A stretch of DNA of 64,000 nt, from the NCBI RefSeq assembly GCF_005484985.1, contig NZ_CP027942.1, forward strand, positions 2,852,001 to 2,916,000, given 5' to 3'. Source of the DNA: Agrococcus sp. SGAir0287. GTDB taxonomy: Bacteria > Actinomycetota > Actinomycetes > Actinomycetales > Microbacteriaceae. The translations under genes were made by a program, and so were the position numbers. Of this stretch, positions 8,652-18,980 are shown in pieces; position 1 is the first letter of the stretch; the number at the start of each line of letters is the position of its first letter. The notes beneath the pieces were generated by a model, which worked only from the letters and a program-made list of their open reading frames with translations, was not told where the DNA came from and made no database searches.

Positions 8652-9518
8652 TCAGTGCAGCGCGAGCGTCTCGACGGCTCGGATGCGGTCGCCGATGACG
8701 CGCCGCGCGTGCGCCGCGAGGTCGGCGGAGTCGTCCCAGAGGTTGCGCCAGATGCCGAGGGTGTTCGACAGGGAGGGCGAGACGACCGCGCTCGAGAACG
8801 ACTCGAACACGACGGGGCCGTCGTAGCCGATGCGGGCGAGGCCGCGGAAGACGCCGTCGAGGTCGACGGTGCCCGTGCCCAGGTAGCCGCGGTGGCTCTC
8901 GCCGATGTGCACGTACCGCAGTCGCTCGGCGGCGTCGAGGATCGGCTCGACCATCCCCGACTCCTCGATGTGCATGTGGTACGTGTCGAGGTGCAGGTGC
9001 ACGTTGTCGTGGCCGATCTCGTCGAGGAAGGCGAGGCCCGCACGCGCGGTGTTGATGACGTTCGTCTCGTAGCGGTTCACGACCTCGAGCGCGAGGGTGA
9101 CGCCCATCGTCTCGGCGCGTGCGCCGAGGCGGGCGAGCGCCGCCGCGGATCGCGCGCGACCCTCGGGCGTGACGGGCGCCATGTGCTTCTGCATCGCGCC
9201 GTAGATGACGCCGCAGAGGTAGCCGCCGCCGGCCTCGGCTGTGACGTCGAGCGCGCGCTCGAGCAGCGCCTCCCCGGCCCGCGACTGCTCGGCCGTGCCC
9301 GCGAGGTCGGTGTCCGCCGAGAGCCCGAGCGACGCGTGCATCGCGATGCCGTGGTCGTCGAGGATGCGGCGCACGAGCGCGCCGTCGAACGCGTACGGAT
9401 CCATGAGCGGCAGCTCGAGCAGGTCGTAGCCCGCCTGCTGCGCGCCGCGGATCGCGGTGACGAGGCCCGACTCGTCGAACTCACCCGTGAACACGAGGCC
9501 GTGGACGCCGATCTGCAT
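8652..9518 (-). CDS. Sugar phosphate isomerase/epimerase (D-tagatose/D-psicose 3-epimerase type), 288 aa
   Basis: ATG 9518 with AAGGAG 8 nt upstream. The TIM-barrel residues of the ketose 3-epimerase group are visible: [14 protein letters not shown] (first catalytic Glu), [14 protein letters not shown] (metal Asp/His), [15 protein letters not shown], and VVFESFSS (second Glu). Length matches the family (about 290). These enzymes epimerise free ketoses at C3 with a Mn ion. The gene is divergent from a FMN-dependent hydroxyacid dehydrogenase, suggesting a small carbon-source module. It lacks any obvious transporter neighbour here. Confidence 0.9.
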   Translation of the reverse strand: MQIGVHGLVFTGEFDESGLVTAIRGAQQAGYDLLELPLMDPYAFDGALVRRILDDHGIAMHASLGLSADTDLAGTAEQSRAGEALLERALDVTAEAGGGYLCGVIYGAMQKHMAPVTPEGRARSAAALARLGARAETMGVTLALEVVNRYETNVINTARAGLAFLDEIGHDNVHLHLDTYHMHIEESGMVEPILDAAERLRYVHIGESHRGYLGTGTVDLDGVFRGLARIGYDGPVVFESFSSAVVSPSLSNTLGIWRNLWDDSADLAAHARRVIGDRIRAVETLALH

Positions 9519-9576
9519 GCTGCGACTCCTTCGTCGATGCACGGGTGCGCCCGGTGCGGCGTCCACCCCTGGCGTG

Positions 9577-9606
9577 ACTGTACGCACTCCGAAACGTTCC
9601 AGGCAA
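9577..9606 (-). promoter_or_regulatory. Candidate sigma70-type promoter of the epimerase gene
   Basis: On the minus strand TTGCCT (9601-9606) and TACAGT (9577-9582) are separated by 18 bp. A GGAACGTTTC near-palindrome lies in the spacer. Confidence 0.45.
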
Positions 9607-9626
9607 GGATCGAAAGCACATCGGTT

Positions 9627-9638
9627 GCGTTCGAAAGC
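9627..9638. promoter_or_regulatory. Candidate operator palindrome between divergent genes
   Basis: GCGTTCGAAAGC is palindromic apart from one mismatched pair and lies upstream of the epimerase -35 box. A related GATCGAAAGC half-site lies at 9609-9618. A LacI- or GntR-type regulator could act here; no regulator gene is adjacent. Confidence 0.3.
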
Positions 9639-9794
9639 GCCGACGCGGCATGCTTGCGATCGAGGCGGCTCGGCGACGCGGCGCCGACGGCATCATGGAG
9701 ACGGATGCCGACGCGCCGGTCGGGACCACCGCGTGCAGCGCCGTCGCTGCGCGCGGACGACCGTTCGCATCGTCGCAGCGCACCGAGGAGCACC

Positions 9795-11021
9795 ATGGCC
9801 ACCCGCGAGTCACCCATCCAGATGGTCCGGAAGATGATCGACCTCTCGACCATCACGAACCCCGCCGAGACTCGCCTGCGCAAGGCGTCGAACATCTGGG
9901 ACCTGCGCGCGATCGCGAAGCGCCGCACGCCGAAGGGGCCGTTCGACTACACCGATGGCGCCGCCGAGGACGAGGTCGGCATCGCGCGGGCCCGCCAGGC
10001 CTTCCAGGACATCGAGCTGCATCCGACCGTGCTCGAGGACGTCACGCGCGTCTCGACCGGCTGGGACGTGCTCGGCACGCGCTCCGCGTATCCCCTCGCG
10101 ATCGCCCCGACCGGCTTCACGCGCCTCATGCATACCGCGGGCGAGCGAGCCGGCGCACGCTCGGCGCACGCGTACGGCATCCCCTTCACCCTCTCGACGC
10201 TCGGCACCACGTCGATCGAGGACGTGCGGTCGGCCGTGCCGCAGGGGCGGCTGTGGATGCAGCTCTACATGATGAAGGATCGGTCGCGGTCGATCGAGCT
10301 CGTGCACCGGGCGAAGGCCGCCGGCTACGACGCGCTGCACATCACGGTCGACACGCCCGTCGCCGGCGCGCGGCACCGCGACCGCCGCAACGGCATGCAG
10401 TTCCCGCCGCGGCTGACCCCGACGGCGATGCTCGACGCGGCGCCGAAGGTCGAGTGGTGGTGGTCGTTCCTCACGTCCGACCCCATCGAGTTCGCCGCGA
10501 TCTCGGAGTGGGACGGCACGGTCGCCGAGCTGCTCGACACGATGTTCGACCCGTCGGTGGACTACGAGGCGCTCGCCGAGGTGCGCGCGGCCTGGGATGG
10601 GCCGATCGTCGTGAAGGGCGTGCAGTCGCTCGACGATGCGAAGCGCCTCGCGAGCCTCGGCGTCGACGCCATCACGTTGTCGAACCACGGCGGCAGGCAG
10701 CTCGACCGCGCCCCCGTGCCCTTCCTGCTGCTGCCGGAGGTGGTGCGCGAGGTGGGCGGCGACGTCGAGGTGCACCTCGACACCGGGATCATGTCGGGCA
10801 CCGACATCGTCGCCGCCGTCGCCCTCGGCGCCCGCTCGACGATGGTCGGCCGCGCCTACCTGTACGGCCTCATGGCCGGCGGCCAGGCCGGCGTCAACCG
10901 TGCCCTCGCGATCCTCACCGACGAGATCGCCCGCACCATGCGGCTGCTCGGCGTCTGCGCGCTCGAGGAGCTCGGCCCGCAGCACGTCACCCAGCTCGAG
11001 CGCCTCCGCCCGCGCCGCTGA
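9795..11021 (+). CDS. lldD: FMN-dependent alpha-hydroxy acid dehydrogenase (L-lactate dehydrogenase type), 408 aa
   Basis: ATG 9795 with GAGGAG upstream. The family signature [12 protein letters not shown], holding the catalytic His and FMN-contacting residues, is near residue 295, with VVKGV (flavin Lys) before it and [20 protein letters not shown] plus GRAYLYG after it. The N-terminal [11 protein letters not shown] and [11 protein letters not shown] are also typical. Enzymes of this group oxidise L-lactate or another L-2-hydroxyacid to the keto acid; membrane-linked LldD is the closest well-known relative at this length. No membrane-binding loop can be judged by eye, so (S)-2-hydroxyacid oxidase remains possible. 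A strong hairpin follows. Confidence 0.88.
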   Translation: MATRESPIQMVRKMIDLSTITNPAETRLRKASNIWDLRAIAKRRTPKGPFDYTDGAAEDEVGIARARQAFQDIELHPTVLEDVTRVSTGWDVLGTRSAYPLAIAPTGFTRLMHTAGERAGARSAHAYGIPFTLSTLGTTSIEDVRSAVPQGRLWMQLYMMKDRSRSIELVHRAKAAGYDALHITVDTPVAGARHRDRRNGMQFPPRLTPTAMLDAAPKVEWWWSFLTSDPIEFAAISEWDGTVAELLDTMFDPSVDYEALAEVRAAWDGPIVVKGVQSLDDAKRLASLGVDAITLSNHGGRQLDRAPVPFLLLPEVVREVGGDVEVHLDTGIMSGTDIVAAVALGARSTMVGRAYLYGLMAGGQAGVNRALAILTDEIARTMRLLGVCALEELGPQHVTQLERLRPRR

Positions 11022-11031
11022 CGCGCACGCG

Positions 11032-11067
11032 ACGAGGGCCCGCGACCATCCGGTCGCGGGCCCTCGT
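11032..11067. terminator. Bidirectional hairpin terminator
   Basis: Perfect 16-bp inverted repeat (11032-11047 with 11052-11067) with a 4-nt loop, between the convergent lldD and PepSY-like genes. Confidence 0.85.
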
Positions 11068-11083
11068 GCCGTGGGTCGGCGGA

Positions 11084-11893
11084 TCAGTCGTCGATCGAGA
11101 CGACCGAGAGGTCGTCGGCGAGCTCGACGTCGACGTCCTGGTCGCCGCCGATCTCGACGCGCACCTCGTAGGCGTGACTGTCGTCGTCCTCGGCCTCGAT
11201 CTTGTCGACCGTGCCGCCGCCGGTCGCCGCGAGCGCCGCGTCGACGATGTCGGACAGGCGCGAGACGTCGATGAGGGCCGAGCCGCGGCTGTCGTCGTCG
11301 TCCTGCTGCACGATCGACTCGCGACCGTCGGCGAAGACGCGGACCTCGACCTCGGTGCCGTCGGCGAGCAGCACGTCGACCTTCCAGCCGTCGCGCTCGA
11401 CCTCGACCTCCGTCGCACCCTGGCCGCCCGCGGCGTCGACGGCGGCGTCGATCGCACCGGCGAGGCCGGATGCCGTCGCGAGGTCGGCGGGGTTCGCGGG
11501 TGCCGCGGGGCCGGAGCCGTCGTCGGAGCCGCCCTGGTCGTCGCCGCCGCGGTCGTCGTCGGCGCCCGGGCCGCCGGTCGACGGCGTCGTGGGCGCGGGT
11601 GCCGTGACGCTCGGCTGCGCCGTCGGCTGGTCGTTCGCGTCGTCGAGCGCGTCGGCGACCGTGAGGCCCACGCCGGCCACGGCCAGCACGGCGACCGCGG
11701 CGCCGGCGCCGATGAGCACGGGCTTGAGGATGCCGCGGCCGCGGCGCGGGGTCGCCTCGGCGGCGGCAGGGTTCGCGACGGGCTGCTGGGCGGTGGGCGC
11801 CTCGGCCCCGGTGGGCTGCGCTACCGGGTGCTGCGGCGTGGGGTCGTTCGCGTCGATCGGCTGCTGCGGATCGCGGGGCGTCTGCTCGTTCAT
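11084..11893 (-). CDS. Membrane-anchored PepSY-like protein, 269 aa
   Basis: ATG 11893 is preferred over an in-frame ATG 9 nt upstream because GGTGGG sits at a usable distance. A Pro/Gln/Ala-rich cytoplasmic head (1-50) with a basic RRGRG patch precedes one membrane segment (about 57-80). An acidic Gly/Asp-rich linker follows, then two PepSY-like repeats: ATEVEVERDGWKVDVLLADGTEVEVRVFADG and GTVDKIEAEDDDSHAYEVRVEI. Such proteins commonly accompany two-component systems in actinobacteria. The promoter shares a motif with the response regulator gene at 14.9 kb, so it is probably a target of that system even though a repeat array separates them. Confidence 0.8.
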   Translation of the reverse strand: MNEQTPRDPQQPIDANDPTPQHPVAQPTGAEAPTAQQPVANPAAAEATPRRGRGILKPVLIGAGAAVAVLAVAGVGLTVADALDDANDQPTAQPSVTAPAPTTPSTGGPGADDDRGGDDQGGSDDGSGPAAPANPADLATASGLAGAIDAAVDAAGGQGATEVEVERDGWKVDVLLADGTEVEVRVFADGRESIVQQDDDDSRGSALIDVSRLSDIVDAALAATGGGTVDKIEAEDDDSHAYEVRVEIGGDQDVDVELADDLSVVSIDD

Positions 11894-11912
11894 GGGTCCC
11901 ACCTTCGCGGTG

Positions 11913-11936
11913 CCGCGCTGACGCGAGGTTGAACGA
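11913..11936 (-). promoter_or_regulatory. Candidate response-regulator box upstream of the PepSY-like gene
   Basis: A 24-bp segment matching 14948-14971 except at about four positions. Read in the direction of transcription it holds GTTCAACCTCGCGTCAGCG, TCA half-sites spaced 11 bp, the pattern bound by OmpR-type regulators. A further CTGAAC...GTTCAG palindrome extends it to 11954. Confidence 0.55.
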
Positions 11937-11938
11937 TG

Positions 11939-11954
11939 CTGAACGGCTGTTCAG
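11939..11954. promoter_or_regulatory. Palindrome CTGAACGGCTGTTCAG
   Basis: Arms CTGAAC and GTTCAG around a GGCT centre. It continues the TTCA half-site series of the neighbouring box in phase (10-11 bp steps), so it may be extra response-regulator sites. Confidence 0.4.
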
Positions 11955-12096
11955 GAGTGCGGATGCGGCAGGCGACCACCCGTTCGCCCCCACCGAGCCG
12001 AGGAGTCCGCGTCGCGTCCAGTGCAGCATCCCGGACCGCCCCCTCCCGACTGGGGCCGCCTCCAAGATCGCTCCCTCCCCCACCGGGGCCGCCTCC

Positions 12097-12910
12097 AAGA
12101 CCGCTCCCTGAGGTGCGAGCCCGAAGGGCGAGCCTCGAAGGCTGCACCCTCGCACGACCCCTCGGCGCGGCTCCTTTCGAGGCTCGCTGCGCTCGCACCT
12201 CGAGGAGCGGTCACGGAAGCGGAGCCGCCTCTCCGACCGCGCGCGCCTTGCCCGCACAAGGAGCGGTCATGGGAGCGAGCCGACACCTCCACCGCGCCCC
12301 TCCATTCGGCGGCCGCCCCCAAGACCGCTCCCTGAGGTGCGAGCCCGAAGGGCGAGCCTCGAAGGGTGCACCCTCGCACGACCCCTCGGCGCGGCTCCTT
12401 TCGAGGCTCGCTGCGCTCGCACCTCGAGGAGCGGTCACGGGAGCGGAGCCGCCTCTCCGACCGCGCGCGCCTTGCCCGCACAGGGAGCGGTCATGGGAGC
12501 GAGCCGACACCTCCACCGCGCCCCTCCATTCGGCGGCCGCCTCCAAGACCGCTCCCTGAGGTGCGAGCCCGAAGGGCGAGCCTCGAAGGGTGCACCCTCG
12601 CACGACCGCTCCGCAGGGGCTCCTTTCGAGGCTCGCTGCGCTCGCACCTCAAGGAGCGGTCACGGGAGCGGAGCCGCCTCTCCGACAGCGCGCGCCTTGC
12701 CCGCACAAGGAGCGGTCATGGGAGCGAGCCGACACCTCCACCGCGCCCCTCCGTTCGGCGGCCGCCTCCAAGACCGCTCCCTGAGGTGCGAGCCCGAAGG
12801 GCGAGCCTCGAAGGGTGCATCCTCGCACGACCACTCGGCGCGGCTCCTTTCGAGGCTCGCTGCGCTCGCACCTCGAGGAGCGGTCACGGGAGCGGAGCCG
12901 CCTCTCCGAC
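12097..12910. repeat. Tandem array of a 224-bp palindromic intergenic repeat, 3.6 copies
   Basis: Copies begin at 12097, 12321, 12545 and 12770 (spacings 224, 224, 225); the last is cut at about 12910, 3 nt before the histidine kinase stop. Each unit contains a left arm GAGGTGCGAGCCCGAAG and an inverted right arm TTCGAGGCTCGCTGCGC, so each can form a large hairpin, followed by a GGAGCGGTCA motif. It holds many chance open frames but no gene I can support. The 11955-12096 stretch before it has short GC-rich relics (CGCCTCCAAGATCGCTCCC repeated). Confidence 0.9.
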
Positions 12911-12912
12911 CC

Positions 12913-14259
12913 TCAGGACGCCGGCAGCTCGAGCACGAATCGGGCGCCGCCGATCGGCGCGTCGGCGATCCACGCGTCGCCGCCGTGGGCGCGCGCGACC
13001 TCGCGCACGATCGCGAGGCCGAGGCCCGAGCCGCCGTCGTCGCGGGCGCGCGCCTCGTCGAGCCGCACGAATCGCTCGAAGACGCGCTCGCGCTCGCTCG
13101 CCGCGATGCCGGCGCCGTCGTCGTCGACCCACATCATCGCGCGCCCGTCGCGCACGACCGACCCGAGCGCGATGCGCGTCGACGCGTGCCGCATGGCGTT
13201 GTCGACGAGGTTGCGCAGCGCGCGAGAGAGCAGCCGCGCATCGCCTGCCACGGCCGCGGCGCGGATCGCGGAGCCGTCGACCGTGCGCCCGAGCGCACGC
13301 ACGCGCTCGACCTCGGCGTGCGCGAGGTCGTCGAGGTCGATGGAGCGCGACGCGGCGCCGCCATGCTCGTCGAGCCTGGCGAGCAGCAGCAGGCCCTCGA
13401 CGATGCCGTGCATCCGCTCGCCCTCGCCCAGCACGACGTCGGCGAGCTCGCTCGCGGACGTCGCATCGGGATGCGCACGCGAGAGCTCGGCGAACTGCCG
13501 CATCGTCGCGAGCGGCGAGCGCAGCTCGTGCGAGGCGTCCGACACGAACCGCTGCCGCGCGCGCACGCCGCCGTCGACGCGCGCGAGCATGCGGTTCATC
13601 GTCGCCGCGAGCCGGTCGACCTCGTCGCCGGATCCGGTCGTCGGCACGCGCATGTCGAGTCCGCCGGCGTCGATCGCGTCGACGCGTGCGCGGATGCGGT
13701 CGACGGGTGCGAGCGCGCGCTCCACGACGATCCACACGACGGTGCCGACGAGCACGAGCCCGAGCGGCACTGCGACCGCGAGCAGCACGGCCGTGGTGCG
13801 CACGGCGTCGTCGGCCTCCTGCAACGACCGCCCGACGACGATCGTGCCCTGCGACGTCTCGGCCGCGACGACGACGACGTGGAGGCCGTCGACGCGCGCC
13901 TCGATGGGCTCGGCGGTCGGCGGCACGGGCAGCAGCGACGCGTCCGCTGCGTTCACCGTGATGCCCGTCGGTGCGCGTAGCGCCACGAGCACGTCGTCGT
14001 CGCGCGCGACGAGCGCGGCGGTCTGGATCGTGCCGGCGTCGACGCCCTCCGCGAGGGCGGCGAGCTCGTCGGCGAGCTGCTCGGCGACGGATGCGCGCAG
14101 GCGCTGCTCGAGCGTCCACACCATCGCGACCGCGCCGACGCCGAAGGCGACCGTCACGACTGCGAGCGCCGCCGCGGTGATGCGCAGCCGGATCGACGCG
14201 CGCCGACGCCCGCGCTCGGGCGCCGACGCGACAGGATCGCTCGCCGAGGCCTCAGCCAC
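12913..14259 (-). CDS. Two-component sensor histidine kinase, 448 aa
   Basis: ATG 14259 overlaps the end of the response regulator gene by 8 nt. Layout: membrane segment 1 (about 25-48), extracytoplasmic sensor of about 105 residues, membrane segment 2 (about 155-180), HAMP (VERALAPVDRIRARVDAI), then the H-box FVSDASHELRSPLATMR with His244, N-box LRNLVDNAMRHA, G1 WVDDDGAGI and G2 GSGLGLAIV. All catalytic motifs are intact. It is expected to autophosphorylate and pass phosphate to the adjacent regulator. The stimulus is unknown; the PepSY-like protein may take part in sensing. Confidence 0.95.
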   Translation of the reverse strand: MAEASASDPVASAPERGRRRASIRLRITAAALAVVTVAFGVGAVAMVWTLEQRLRASVAEQLADELAALAEGVDAGTIQTAALVARDDDVLVALRAPTGITVNAADASLLPVPPTAEPIEARVDGLHVVVVAAETSQGTIVVGRSLQEADDAVRTTAVLLAVAVPLGLVLVGTVVWIVVERALAPVDRIRARVDAIDAGGLDMRVPTTGSGDEVDRLAATMNRMLARVDGGVRARQRFVSDASHELRSPLATMRQFAELSRAHPDATSASELADVVLGEGERMHGIVEGLLLLARLDEHGGAASRSIDLDDLAHAEVERVRALGRTVDGSAIRAAAVAGDARLLSRALRNLVDNAMRHASTRIALGSVVRDGRAMMWVDDDGAGIAASERERVFERFVRLDEARARDDGGSGLGLAIVREVARAHGGDAWIADAPIGGARFVLELPAS

Positions 14260-14929
14260 CGTCGGCCGCCAGCCGGTAGCCGGCGCCGCGCACCGTCTGG
14301 ATCGCGTCGCGCCCGAACGGCCGATCGACCTTGCGGCGGATGCGGCCGACGTACACCTCGACGATGTTCGGATCGCCGTCGAAGTCCTCGCTCCAGACGT
14401 CGTCGAGCACCTCGGTCTTCGTCACCGCCTCGCCCTTGCGGCGCATGAGCAGCTCGAGCACCGCGAGCTCGCGCGCCGTCAGCTCGACCTCCGTCTCCCC
14501 GCGGTGCACGGTGCGCGCCGCAGGGTCGAGCCGCAGGTCGCCGGCCTCGAGCACGACGGGCCGCTCGCGGCCGCCGCGGCGCACGAGGGCGCGGATGCGG
14601 GCGACGAGCACGGGGAACGAGAAGGGCTTCGTGAGCCAGTCGTCGCCGCCGGTGTCGAGGCCCTCGACCTCGTCCCACTCCCCGTCCTTGGCGGTGAGGA
14701 AGAGCACCGGCGTCCAGATGCCCTCGGCGCGCATGGTCTGGCACACGCGATAGCCCGACATCCCGGGCATCATGACGTCGAGCAGCACGACGTCGTACGA
14801 GAACTCGCGCACGCGCCACAGGCCGTCGACGCCGTGGTGGGCGACGTCGACCGTCATCCCCTCGGCCTCGAGCCCACGGCGCACGCCGTCGGCGAGCCGC
14901 ACCTCGTCGTCGACCAGCAGCACCCGCAC
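14252..14929 (-). CDS. OmpR-family response regulator, 225 aa
   Basis: GTG 14929 (VRVLLVDDE). Receiver domain with the acidic pair Asp7-Asp8, phosphoacceptor Asp51 (VVLLDVMMPGMSG), the Thr-Lys pair FLTAKDGEW, then a winged-helix DNA-binding domain (ELTARELAVLELLMRRKG...VEVYVGRIRRKVD...IQTVRGAGYRL). First gene of a two-gene operon with the kinase. CAGGAT 6 nt upstream may be a leaderless -10, and the candidate self-binding box sits directly upstream of it, where OmpR-type activators bind. Confidence 0.95.
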   Translation of the reverse strand: MRVLLVDDEVRLADGVRRGLEAEGMTVDVAHHGVDGLWRVREFSYDVVLLDVMMPGMSGYRVCQTMRAEGIWTPVLFLTAKDGEWDEVEGLDTGGDDWLTKPFSFPVLVARIRALVRRGGRERPVVLEAGDLRLDPAARTVHRGETEVELTARELAVLELLMRRKGEAVTKTEVLDDVWSEDFDGDPNIVEVYVGRIRRKVDRPFGRDAIQTVRGAGYRLAADGG

Positions 14930-14935
14930 GACTCG

Positions 14936-14941
14936 ATCCTG
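14936..14941 (-). promoter_or_regulatory. Possible -10 box of the response regulator
   Basis: CAGGAT, 6 nt before the GTG; deviates from TANNNT at the first position. Confidence 0.4.
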
Positions 14942-14947
14942 GCGCGG

Positions 14948-14971
14948 CCGCGCTGACGCGGCGCTGAACGA
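14948..14971 (-). promoter_or_regulatory. Candidate response-regulator autoregulatory box
   Basis: Read with transcription: GTTCAGCGCCGCGTCAGCG, two TCAGCG half-sites exactly 11 bp apart. It ends 18 nt before the start codon; the matching element at the PepSY-like gene ends 19 nt before its start. Confidence 0.55.
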
Positions 14972-15006
14972 CCCGCGCGTCCTCGTCTGCCACCCGACCT
15001 CCTCCG

Positions 15007-16926
<1,920 letters not shown>

Positions 16927-16956
16927 TCGAGCGCGCGTCGCGCGACGCGGGTCGGC

Positions 16957-17238
16957 TCAGCTCGCGGCGGCCTCGCGCGCGGCGATCCGCGCTCGCACCT
17001 CGGGGCGCCGCAGCGGCGGCACCGTCTTCGGAGGCTGCCTGCGGTCGGGCAGGTCCTCGAGCAGGTGGCGTGTGACGTGGGCGATCTCGGCGACGGCGTG
17101 CTCGAACGCCTCGCGCGTGCGATCGGTGGGGTGGGTGATGCCCGAGACCTTGCGCACGTACTGGCGCGCAGCGGCCTCGACCTCGTCGTCGTTCGCTGCG
17201 GGCTCGAGCCCGCGCAGGGTCGTGATGTTGCGGCACAT
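16957..17238 (-). CDS. DUF2277 family protein, 93 aa
   Basis: Starts MCRNITTLRGLEPAAND at ATG 17238, the near-invariant N-terminus of DUF2277, and continues EVEAAARQYVRKVSGITHPT, also typical. These are small cytosolic alpha-helical proteins of unknown function, widespread in bacteria. A leaderless-type TAGCGT lies 7 nt upstream. Confidence 0.9.
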   Translation of the reverse strand: MCRNITTLRGLEPAANDDEVEAAARQYVRKVSGITHPTDRTREAFEHAVAEIAHVTRHLLEDLPDRRQPPKTVPPLRRPEVRARIAAREAAAS

Positions 17239-17245
17239 GCCGGTC

Positions 17246-17251
17246 ACGCTA
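17246..17251 (-). promoter_or_regulatory. -10 box, leaderless promoter of the DUF2277 gene
   Basis: TAGCGT on the minus strand, 7 nt before ATG 17238. Confidence 0.6.
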
Positions 17252-17283
17252 CGCCCGTCGCCGACGCGCGGGAAGCGGTCTGC

Positions 17284-17733
17284 TCAGCGCGCAATGTGCG
17301 CGACGAGCCCCGCCTCGCCGGCGCGCATGACCGCCGCATGGTCGGTGCGCAGCCGTCGCGGCGCGATGCGGGCGAGCGCTCGCAGCGCGCCGCGACGCAG
17401 CAGGACGTGCTGCTGCAGGACCACGCATGTGCCGCCAGCGGCATCCGTCGAGAGGTGCCACGAGCACCAGCCGAGGAGGTCGCCGCTCACCCGAGCCGCG
17501 AGCACGTCGTCGGCGGAGGACATGGGCGCGAGTCGCAGGCGCAGCGCGCCTGCGCGCGGCCAGCGCACGACGAGGTGGCCGCCGCGAGCGCCGGAGTCGT
17601 GGTTCGCGAGCGCTGCGTCGAGGATGCTCGGCCACCATTCGGCATAGCCGTCGACGTCGCCGAGCACGGCGCGCACCGCATCCCGCTCGGCGGGGATCCG
17701 CCAGACCGAGCGGAAGCGGAGGTCGGTAGCCAC
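17284..17733 (-). CDS. SRPBCC-fold protein, 149 aa
   Basis: GTG 17733 (VATDLRFRSVWRIPAERDAVRAVLGDVDGYAEWWPSI). The pattern of an N-terminal strand, DxVxxxLxDxxxYxxWWP helix, curved sheet and long C-terminal helix (LRTDHAAVMRAGEAGLVAHIA) is that of the START/polyketide-cyclase superfamily, which binds hydrophobic ligands. Actinobacterial members with AEWWPS are usually annotated as polyketide cyclase/dehydrase-like. No ligand can be named. The exact start is uncertain. Confidence 0.75.
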   Translation of the reverse strand: MATDLRFRSVWRIPAERDAVRAVLGDVDGYAEWWPSILDAALANHDSGARGGHLVVRWPRAGALRLRLAPMSSADDVLAARVSGDLLGWCSWHLSTDAAGGTCVVLQQHVLLRRGALRALARIAPRRLRTDHAAVMRAGEAGLVAHIAR

Positions 17734-17900
17734 GCATCCATCTTCTCGCGCTCGCCGCGATGGATGCCGCATGCGGCATGGAAGCCAGCAAGGGTCGTGG
17801 AGGCTCTCGACATCGCGCTCATGCGACCCATCGGCTGCGCTGGGCGTTCGCATGGTGCGAGGCATTGACACCGCCTGCGACGCGGAGCACCGTGGCACCC

Positions 17901-18497
17901 ATGTCGGCATCGAGGAAGCCCCTGATCGTCGCAGTCGTCGCGGCGTCGCTCCTGCTCACGGCGTGCGGAGCGCCCGCGGAGCCGCCGACCGAGGGGCAGT
18001 CGCCGCCGCCGTCCGCACCGACGGAGGGCTCGGCGTCGCCGTCGCCCGCCGATCCGGAGACCGCGGGCGAGGACGCGCCGTGCGCCGCAGGCGACCTCGA
18101 CGTCACGGCGGCGATCGGCGATGCCGGCGCGGGCTCCGTCACGGTGACGTTCACGTTCGAGAACGTCGGCGGCACGCCCTGCACGCTCGACGGCTTCCCG
18201 GGCGTCTCCGCCGTCGGCGACGGGAACGGCACGCAGATCGGCCAGCCGGCCGAGCGCTCGGATCGGTCCTACGAGCCCGTGATCATCGCCTCCGGCGACA
18301 CCGCGACGGCAGCGCTGCGCATGGTGGACGTCGCAGGCGGCGGCGGACCGCTCGGCGACGCCTGCCAGGTGCAGCCCGCGGATGGATGGCGCATCTATCC
18401 TCCGGGATCGACCGAGGCGATCTTCGTGCCGGTCGACGGGCTGTCGGCATGCGCGGGCGACGTCGACTGGATCACGATCGATCCCGTCGTCGGCTGA
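17901..18497 (+). CDS. Lipoprotein, DUF4232-like, 198 aa
   Basis: ATG 17901. The N-terminus MSASRKPLIVAVVAASLLLTAC ends in a clear lipobox (LLTAC), so Cys22 should be lipidated and the protein held on the outer face of the membrane. After a Pro/Ser/Glu linker comes a domain with FTFENVGGTPCTLDGFPGVSAVGDG and TAALRMVDVAGGGG, matching DUF4232 proteins, which have an immunoglobulin-like fold. Two further Cys pairs may form disulfides. The stop codon lies inside the first unit of the repeat array that follows. Confidence 0.85.
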   Translation: MSASRKPLIVAVVAASLLLTACGAPAEPPTEGQSPPPSAPTEGSASPSPADPETAGEDAPCAAGDLDVTAAIGDAGAGSVTVTFTFENVGGTPCTLDGFPGVSAVGDGNGTQIGQPAERSDRSYEPVIIASGDTATAALRMVDVAGGGGPLGDACQVQPADGWRIYPPGSTEAIFVPVDGLSACAGDVDWITIDPVVG

Positions 18498-18966
18498 CCT
18501 CACCGGCGGGCTCGCTTCGAGGCTCGCTCCGCTCGCACCTCACCGCGCGGTCATGCACCGGCTGACCCCCCGGCTCGGCTCGCTTCGAGGCTCGCTCCGC
18601 TCGCACCTCACCGAGCGGTCATGCCTCACCGAGCGGTCATGCGCCGGCTGACCCCCCGCGTCGGCTCGCTTCGAGGCTCGCTCCGCTCGCACCTCACCGA
18701 GCGGTCATGCCTCACCGAGCGGTCATGCGCCGGCTGACCTCCCGAGTCGGCTCGCTTCGAGGCTCGCTCCGCTCGCACCTCACCGAACGGTCATGCCTCG
18801 GCTGACCTCACCGGCGGGCTCGCTTCGAGGCTCGCTGCGCTCGCACCTCACCGAACGGTCATGCCTCACCGAACGGTCATGCCTCACCGAGCGGTCATGC
18901 GTCGGCTGACCTCCGGGTCAGTTCGCTTCGAGGCTCACTGCGCTCGCGCCGCACCGAGCGGTCATC
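18490..18966. repeat. Nested tandem repeat array, six copies, spacing 68 + n x 18 bp
   Basis: The core GCTCGCTTCGAGGCTCGCT recurs at 18510, 18578, 18664, 18750, 18818 and, with changes, 18921 (spacings 68, 86, 86, 68, 103). The extra length is explained by additional copies of an 18-bp module CACCGAGCGGTCATGCCT (one, two, two, one and three copies). The core is shared with the arrays at 12.1, 36.8 and 46.7 kb. No gene lies here. Confidence 0.92.
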
Positions 18967-18980
18967 GGCGCGGGGCGCGC

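Noticed and set aside
11951..12887. Several overlapping open frames on both strands within 11.95-12.9 kb
   Set aside because: They read through the 224-bp tandem repeats and their products repeat the same peptide; no start signal or family support.
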